Shown: piece after piece, positions 42,549 to 46,455 of the stretch | How positions within the stretch are numbered: position 1 is the first letter of the stretch | Layout of the letters: every line of letters begins with the position of its first letter | Assembly: GCA_903844775.1 (NCBI GenBank) | Contig: CAIMUZ010000089.1 | Coordinates: forward strand, 1-46,455 | Length of the DNA stretch: 46,455 nucleotides | Source: an uncultured Burkholderiales bacterium | Lineage (GTDB): Bacteria; Pseudomonadota; Gammaproteobacteria; Burkholderiales; Burkholderiaceae_C | Direction of reading: 5' to 3' | The notes under the pieces: generated by a model | What the model was told of the DNA's origin: nothing | Database searches by the model: none | The model's input: only the letters and a program-made list of their open reading frames with translations | Made by a program: the position numbers and the translations under genes

Positions 42549-42825
42549 AAAAGCTGCTCCAAAGTTTAAAAATCGTTTTTTGGAAAGATCAGCATGCCAC
42601 TTCGAGTTATCGGTGGCTCACTGTGCTTTTCAAAAAACGACTGACGGTAAGCGAGGGACTCAACGCCGAGGGGTTGCGGAACATGTACCCGCTTTGTAAC
42701 CAACCCTGAATTTTAGGGAGGCTGAAGAAAAAAGGGTGCTGGATGTCCTGAAAACCCCTTAAAAACTATGCAAAACATGCATGAGGTTATGTGGAGAGAC
42801 TCTGCTGAATCAGGGGTGCGTAAAA
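42549..42825 (-). promoter_or_regulatory. pckG leader with long inverted repeat
   Basis: No gene is seen here. On the minus strand this is the pckG promoter and leader. Two 15-base arms, 42573-42587 and 42626-42640, are inverted copies matching at 14 of 15 positions, with a 38-base loop. They sit 25-92 bases before the pckG ATG and could fold in the mRNA or be a regulator site. A palindromic GCATGC core occurs near 42778. I cannot point to a firm -10/-35 pair. Confidence 0.4.
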
Positions 42826-42846
42826 AAACCCGCCAACAGCGGGTTT
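42826..42846 (-). terminator. Rho-independent terminator of the 44-aa membrane protein gene
   Basis: AAACCCGC (42826-42833) pairs with GCGGGTTT (42839-42846) around CAACA. Read on the minus strand it is a GC-rich stem followed by a run of seven T residues (42828-42822). It sits 55 bp after the stop of the small gene ending at 42901, in the right orientation. Confidence 0.85.
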
Positions 42847-42900
42847 CAGTCAATAAGCCAAGATAACTTAGAGAGAAGACCCCCAAAGGGGCTTTGGGCT

Positions 42901-43035
42901 TCAAGCCATGAAGATGGCGATGAAAGCCAACAGAAAAATTAAAACCGCACCGACGACAGGAATGACGATGGGGATGTGTTTAACGACGCCTTCAACGGGA
43001 TCTTCGGAAGCGTGTGAATCGTGGTGAGCAGACAT
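42901..43035 (-). CDS. Small membrane protein (44 aa)
   Basis: A 44-codon gene starts at the ATG at 43035 and is preceded on the minus strand by GAGG eight bases upstream. The product begins with a histidine-rich tail (M-S-A-H-H-D-S-H-A-S-E-D-P). A single membrane helix follows at about residues 21-43 (I-P-I-V-I-P-V-V-G-A-V-L-I-F-L-L-A-F-I-A-I-F). A clear terminator follows it. Start, ribosome-binding site, helix and terminator together make it a convincing small gene. I do not know its function. The His-rich front could bind a metal. It is 27 bp downstream of recQ on the same strand and may be read through from it. Confidence 0.75.
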   Translation of the reverse strand: MSAHHDSHASEDPVEGVVKHIPIVIPVVGAVLIFLLAFIAIFMA

Positions 43036-43062
43036 TGAAAAAACCTCATTGAGTTCAGCTGG

Positions 43063-44931
43063 CTATTTTAGCTGAACACGACACACTTGCAAAACCTCTT
43101 GGCCGTAGGCTTCCAACTTTTTAGCGCCAATACCGCTGATGCCATGCAAATCTGCCAGATTTTGGGGGTTGGCAGCGGCAATGTGGGCCAGCGTGGCATC
43201 GTGAAAGATGACATAAGCCGGCAGGTTGTGCTCTTTCGCCACTTCGGCGCGCCAGGCTTTCAGATTGATGTACCGAACCAAACCATCTTGGTTTAAGTTG
43301 GCTGCAGCAGGGCCGGGTGCTTGGGGTTTACGGCTTCGCTTTTCAGGCTTGTGGCTCACAGACTCACGCAGCATGACCTTCACATCGCCCCGAAGTACGG
43401 CGCGAGAACCTTCCGTGAGTTGCAATGTATTGAACACTTGTCCTTGAACATTGAGCGCACCCATTGCAATGAGCTGGCGCAAAACGCCGCGAAGTTGGGT
43501 CTCGCTGAAATTGGCGCCAATGCCAAAAGTGCTTAAGTGAGCATGACCAAACTGTGCAATCTTTTCGGTGGACTTGCCGCGCAAAATGTCCATGATGTGG
43601 CCGGATCCGAAGGAAAACCCGCTGAGTTGTTCAGCTCGGAAAACCGTGGACAACAATTTGCGGGCAGCGTCTGTGCCATCCCAAACAGCGGGCGGGTGGA
43701 GGCAGTTGTCGCAGTTGCCACACGGCTCACTGCGTTCATCAAAATAAGCCAGCAATCGAACACGTCGGCAGTCTGTGGCCTCGGCCAAGGCGAGTAAGGC
43801 ATCCAGTTTGCCGCGCAGCAGTTGTTTGAAACTTTCTTCAGCAGGACTTTCATCAATCATGCGTCGCTGGTTGACCACATCTTGCAAGCCGTAAGCCATC
43901 CATGCGTCAGCGCGAAGTCCATCGCGACCGGCGCGCCCTGTTTCTTGGTAATAGCCTTCAATGTTTTTGGGCATGTCGAGGTGGGCCACAAATCGCACAT
44001 CGGGCTTGTCAATGCCCATGCCAAAGGCAATGGTGGCCACCATAACGACGCCTTCATCGCGTAAGAACCGATCCTGATGTCTTTGTCGAATGGCGGAATC
44101 TAAGCCTGCGTGATAAGGCAATGCATCCATGCCTGCTTGCTTCAAAAGCTCGGCAACTTCTTCGACGCGTTTGCGCGATTGGCAATAAACCACGCCCGCC
44201 TCGCCCTCATGCTCGCGCTCAATGAAGCGAAGCAACTGGGCACTGGCATCCTTTTTCTCAACAATGGTGTAACGAATATTGGGGCGGTCAAAGCTGCTGA
44301 TAAAGAGACGTGCGTCTTCCAGTTGCAAACGTTCGATGATGTCGGCGCGCGTCAGTGCATCGGCCGTGGCCGTGAGGGCGACGCGGGGCACGTTGGCATA
44401 GCGCTCGTGAAGAAGGGTGAGGCCGCGATACTCAGGCCGAAAGTCATGACCCCATTGACTCACACAATGGGCCTCGTCGATGGCGAAAAGGCTGAGTGAG
44501 TTTTGGCTGTAAAGCGAATCAAGCAGGGCTAAAAATCGGGGTGTTGTGATTCTCTCTGGGGCTGCATAAAGCAGCGTGATTTCTCCGCGGCGCAAACGCT
44601 GCTCAACATTCTGAGCCTCGTCCATGCTTAAAGTGGAATTGAGAAAAGCAGCGCTGACCCCGGCCTCATGCAGTGCGCCGACCTGATCGTGCATCAAGGC
44701 AATCAAGGGAGACACCACAATGGTGATGCCCAGACCGGCACTTTGCCTGGCGATGGCTGGAATTTGATAGCACAAGCTTTTGCCACCGCCGGTGGGCATC
44801 AGTACCAGCGCGTCGTGGCCGCTGGTCACATGCTCGATGATGTCGCGTTGCGGCCCTCGAAACGACTCATAGCCAAAGACCTCGCTGAGGATGCTCAGAA
44901 TATTGGGGGCGTTAAGGACATCAGTAGACAC
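43063..44931 (-). CDS. recQ: ATP-dependent DNA helicase RecQ
   Basis: This 622-aa RecQ helicase has Walker A M-P-T-G-G-G-K-S at about residues 45-52, the D-E-A-H box, the aromatic-rich loop [12 protein letters not shown], and motif [13 protein letters not shown] zinc-binding RQC domain with [22 protein letters not shown] comes next, and a C-terminal HRDC domain ends the protein ([11 protein letters not shown]). It unwinds DNA 3' to 5' and acts in RecF-pathway repair and in clearing aberrant recombination intermediates. It is divergent from the first metH gene across 111 bp. Confidence 0.97.
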   Translation of the reverse strand: MSTDVLNAPNILSILSEVFGYESFRGPQRDIIEHVTSGHDALVLMPTGGGKSLCYQIPAIARQSAGLGITIVVSPLIALMHDQVGALHEAGVSAAFLNSTLSMDEAQNVEQRLRRGEITLLYAAPERITTPRFLALLDSLYSQNSLSLFAIDEAHCVSQWGHDFRPEYRGLTLLHERYANVPRVALTATADALTRADIIERLQLEDARLFISSFDRPNIRYTIVEKKDASAQLLRFIEREHEGEAGVVYCQSRKRVEEVAELLKQAGMDALPYHAGLDSAIRQRHQDRFLRDEGVVMVATIAFGMGIDKPDVRFVAHLDMPKNIEGYYQETGRAGRDGLRADAWMAYGLQDVVNQRRMIDESPAEESFKQLLRGKLDALLALAEATDCRRVRLLAYFDERSEPCGNCDNCLHPPAVWDGTDAARKLLSTVFRAEQLSGFSFGSGHIMDILRGKSTEKIAQFGHAHLSTFGIGANFSETQLRGVLRQLIAMGALNVQGQVFNTLQLTEGSRAVLRGDVKVMLRESVSHKPEKRSRKPQAPGPAAANLNQDGLVRYINLKAWRAEVAKEHNLPAYVIFHDATLAHIAAANPQNLADLHGISGIGAKKLEAYGQEVLQVCRVQLK

Positions 44932-45042
44932 AGCTTGTATTGTCTCCGAAGCACTGCATTGCTTTTGCAGCCATTTCGCCCAATTTCAAGGTATTTAATT
45001 GCATTGGGCTTCAAGCGGCTTTATGTTTTTTACAATAGGCGC

Positions 45043-46089
45043 ATGAAACCTATGAACTACACGCGAGCTCAAGCGCTGCCGGCCATCCTGGAAAAACGCA
45101 TTGCCATTCTTGATGGGGCCATGGGCACCATGATTCAGCGCTTCAAATTGAGCGAGGCTGATTACCGCGGTGAGCGATTCAAAGACTTCCCCAAAGACGT
45201 CAAGGGCAACAACGAACTGCTCAGCCTGACCCGCCCCGATGTGATTCGTGACATTCACGAAGGCTACTTGGCAGCAGGCGCTGACATGATTGAAACCAAT
45301 ACCTTTGGCGCCACCAGCATTGCGCAAGAAGATTACAAAATGGCCGACTTGGCCATTGAAATGAACCGTGTGTCAGCCGCTTTGGCCCGCGCTGCCTGCG
45401 ACAAGTATTCAACGCCAGACAAACCCCGCTATGCCGTGGGTGCCCTGGGCCCGACCCCCAAAACAGCCAGCATCAGCCCCGATGTGAACGACCCTGGCGC
45501 GCGCAACGTGGATTTTGAAACTTTGCGCAAAGCCTATTTCGAGCAAACACAAGCCTTGGTCGAGAGCGGCGTCGATGTGTTGTTGGTGGAAACCATTTTT
45601 GACACGCTCAATGCCAAAGCCGCCTTGTTTGCCATCGAAGAATATTTTGATCAAAGCGGTGAGCGCTTGCCCCTCATCATCAGCGGCACAGTGACCGATG
45701 CATCGGGCCGCATTTTGAGCGGCCAAACCGTCACAGCGTTTTGGCACAGCGTGCGCCATGCACGTCCTTTGGCGATTGGTTTGAACTGCGCATTGGGCGC
45801 CACCTTGATGCGCCCCTACATTCAAGAGCTGGCCAAAGTGGCGGGAGACACATTCATCAGCTGCTACCCCAACGCCGGCCTGCCCAACCCCATGAGCGAC
45901 ACGGGCTTTGATGAAACGCCCGATGTCACCAGCCGCCTGTTGCATGAGTTTGCGGCCGAAGGCTTGGTGAACATTGTCGGTGGATGTTGCGGCACCACGC
46001 CAGAGCACATTGGCGCCATTCAAAAGGCCGTCGGGCCCCTTGCGCCAAGGGGATTGCATGTTGGGGCGTTTTACAAAGAAGCAGCGTGA
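45043..46089 (+). CDS. metH: Methionine synthase, homocysteine-binding subunit (split MetH, part 1)
   Basis: This 348-aa protein is only the N-terminal homocysteine S-methyltransferase domain of Met[12 protein letters not shown] near residue 24, and zinc-ligand cysteines in G-L-N-C-A-L-G and [10 protein letters not shown]. In many Burkholderiales, MetH is encoded as two proteins, this one and a second with the folate, cobalamin and reactivation domains that begins at 46243. Together they remethylate homocysteine to methionine. The longer frame from 44668 lies over recQ and was rejected. An ATG at 45052 is an alternative start. The stop is followed by an SAH riboswitch. Confidence 0.95.
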   Translation: MKPMNYTRAQALPAILEKRIAILDGAMGTMIQRFKLSEADYRGERFKDFPKDVKGNNELLSLTRPDVIRDIHEGYLAAGADMIETNTFGATSIAQEDYKMADLAIEMNRVSAALARAACDKYSTPDKPRYAVGALGPTPKTASISPDVNDPGARNVDFETLRKAYFEQTQALVESGVDVLLVETIFDTLNAKAALFAIEEYFDQSGERLPLIISGTVTDASGRILSGQTVTAFWHSVRHARPLAIGLNCALGATLMRPYIQELAKVAGDTFISCYPNAGLPNPMSDTGFDETPDVTSRLLHEFAAEGLVNIVGGCCGTTPEHIGAIQKAVGPLAPRGLHVGAFYKEAA

Positions 46090-46121
46090 ACAAACTGAAT
46101 TAGCCAGTTAAAATACGCACA

Positions 46122-46240
46122 TTCCCAAGGAGCGTTGCAGCCCGCCAGCCATTTTGGCCGCGGGTCAGGCTTGGGGCTCAATGCGGGGCATGACCCCCTT
46201 CCTATTGCAAACCACGCTCACCTGCGATCCAAGGGGTGAG
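46122..46240 (+). promoter_or_regulatory. S-adenosylhomocysteine (SAH) riboswitch before metH part 2
   Basis: The leader has the conserved AAGGAGCGTTGCAG (46127-46140). P1 is CCCAAG (46124-46129) pairing with CTTGGG (46170-46175). P2 is CCCGC (46141-46145) pairing with GCGGG (46160-46164). A distal CGCTCACC (46215-46222) can pair with GAGCG (46130-46134) to form the pseudoknot. These match the SAH riboswitch known upstream of ahcY and metH in betaproteobacteria, which turns expression on when SAH accumulates. An extra hairpin (ATGC and GCAT arms near 46181-46192) lies between P1 and the pseudoknot strand. The ribosome-binding site at 46231 follows directly. Confidence 0.85.
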
Positions 46241-46242
46241 TT

Positions 46243-46455
46243 TTGTTGTCTGCTTCAGTCTCTAATGCTGTTTCTCCGTTAAAACTGTCGGGCCTTGAGC
46301 CTGTTCAAATTGGCACAGACGCGCTGTTTGTGAACATTGGCGAGCGCACCAATGTCACCGGCTCCAAAGCCTTTGCACGCATGATTTTGAATGGCGACTA
46401 CGAGCAAGCGCTTGCAGTAGCGCGCCAACAAGTAGAGAACGGCGCGCAGATCATC
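46243..46455 (+). CDS. metH: Methionine synthase, folate/cobalamin-binding subunit (split MetH, part 2), 3' end beyond window
   Basis: The frame opens after a stop at 46237-46239 and runs off the right edge, so only about 70 residues are seen. They read through [11 protein letters not shown] and the hallmark [16 protein letters not shown], the start of the pterin-binding domain of MetH. No ATG is available near the front; the start must be TTG at 46243 or 46246, with AAGGGGTGAG just upstream as ribosome-binding site. The SAH riboswitch immediately precedes it, tying expression to SAH levels. The product partners with the homocysteine-binding protein at 45043. Confidence 0.9.
   Translation, partial: MLSASVSNAVSPLKLSGLEPVQIGTDALFVNIGERTNVTGSKAFARMILNGDYEQALAVARQQVENGAQII

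Noticed and set aside
42882-42898. CCCC-AAA-GGGG hairpin just after the 44-aa gene
   Set aside because: It has no following T run in either direction; the real terminator is at 42826-42846.
44668-45042. N-terminal extension of the first metH frame
   Set aside because: It overlaps recQ on the other strand and precedes the natural MetH N-terminus; the ATG at 45043 fits the family start.
1-46455. tRNA, rRNA, CRISPR arrays, insertion sequences, prophage, toxin-antitoxin pairs
   Set aside because: I looked for their hallmarks (cloverleaf ends, regular short repeats, transposases, integrases, small paired regulators) and found none.

Overview
The window looks like a piece of the main chromosome of a betaproteobacterium of the order Burkholderiales, most likely a freshwater Comamonadaceae (Limnohabitans/Rhodoferax/Hydrogenophaga type). 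The clues are moderate GC content judged by eye, a metH gene split into two proteins with an S-adenosylhomocysteine (SAH) riboswitch between the halves, a fused 1182-aa indolepyruvate:ferredoxin oxidoreductase, a long-form DapD, and an mnmG-rsmG-lysE-parA-parB gene order. Every gene is chromosomal housekeeping or metabolic; I see no phage, insertion sequence, CRISPR array, rRNA or tRNA.

Layout. 1-5449 (minus): a tightly packed six-gene operon of glutathione peroxidase, FAD oxidoreductase, DUF1365 protein, cyclopropane-fatty-acid-synthase-like methyltransferase, chalcone-isomerase-like protein and an MFS/GPH transporter cut by the window edge. It appears to modify membrane fatty acids under oxidative stress, and is preceded by a sigma70-like promoter overlapped by a perfect 9-bp inverted repeat. 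5517-8267 is glnE. 8288-15110 is yhdP followed by a DctS/DctR-like two-component pair. 15133-16435 holds a 49-aa membrane protein and mltA, whose start codons overlap head to head. 16484-20032 is the fused indolepyruvate oxidoreductase.

20033-20356 is an AT-rich gap between two convergent 3' ends. It carries a perfect DnaA box, several near matches, and four TAG repeats next to a GC-rich block and a DnaA-box-like site. I read it as the probable replication origin (oriC), although dnaA is not in the window. To the right come pirin, a hemerythrin-like protein, an MFS transporter and a class II aldolase. Then mnmG, rsmG, a LysE exporter, parA, a small alpha/beta hydrolase and parB (24325-30003) form a chromosome segregation and tRNA/rRNA modification operon. 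Three ParB-binding parS sites lie inside the mnmG and rsmG coding sequences, 5.5-7 kb from the proposed origin.

30040-46455 is mixed metabolism and regulation: a D-lactate-dehydrogenase-like FAD enzyme, cobalamin adenosyltransferase coupled to acetoacetyl-CoA synthetase, dapD, a PhoD-like phosphatase, a TetR regulator, a LysR regulator coupled to a metallophosphoesterase, a small membrane protein, an EamA transporter, GTP-dependent PEP carboxykinase, a 44-aa membrane protein, recQ, and split metH with its SAH riboswitch. The second metH gene runs off the right edge.
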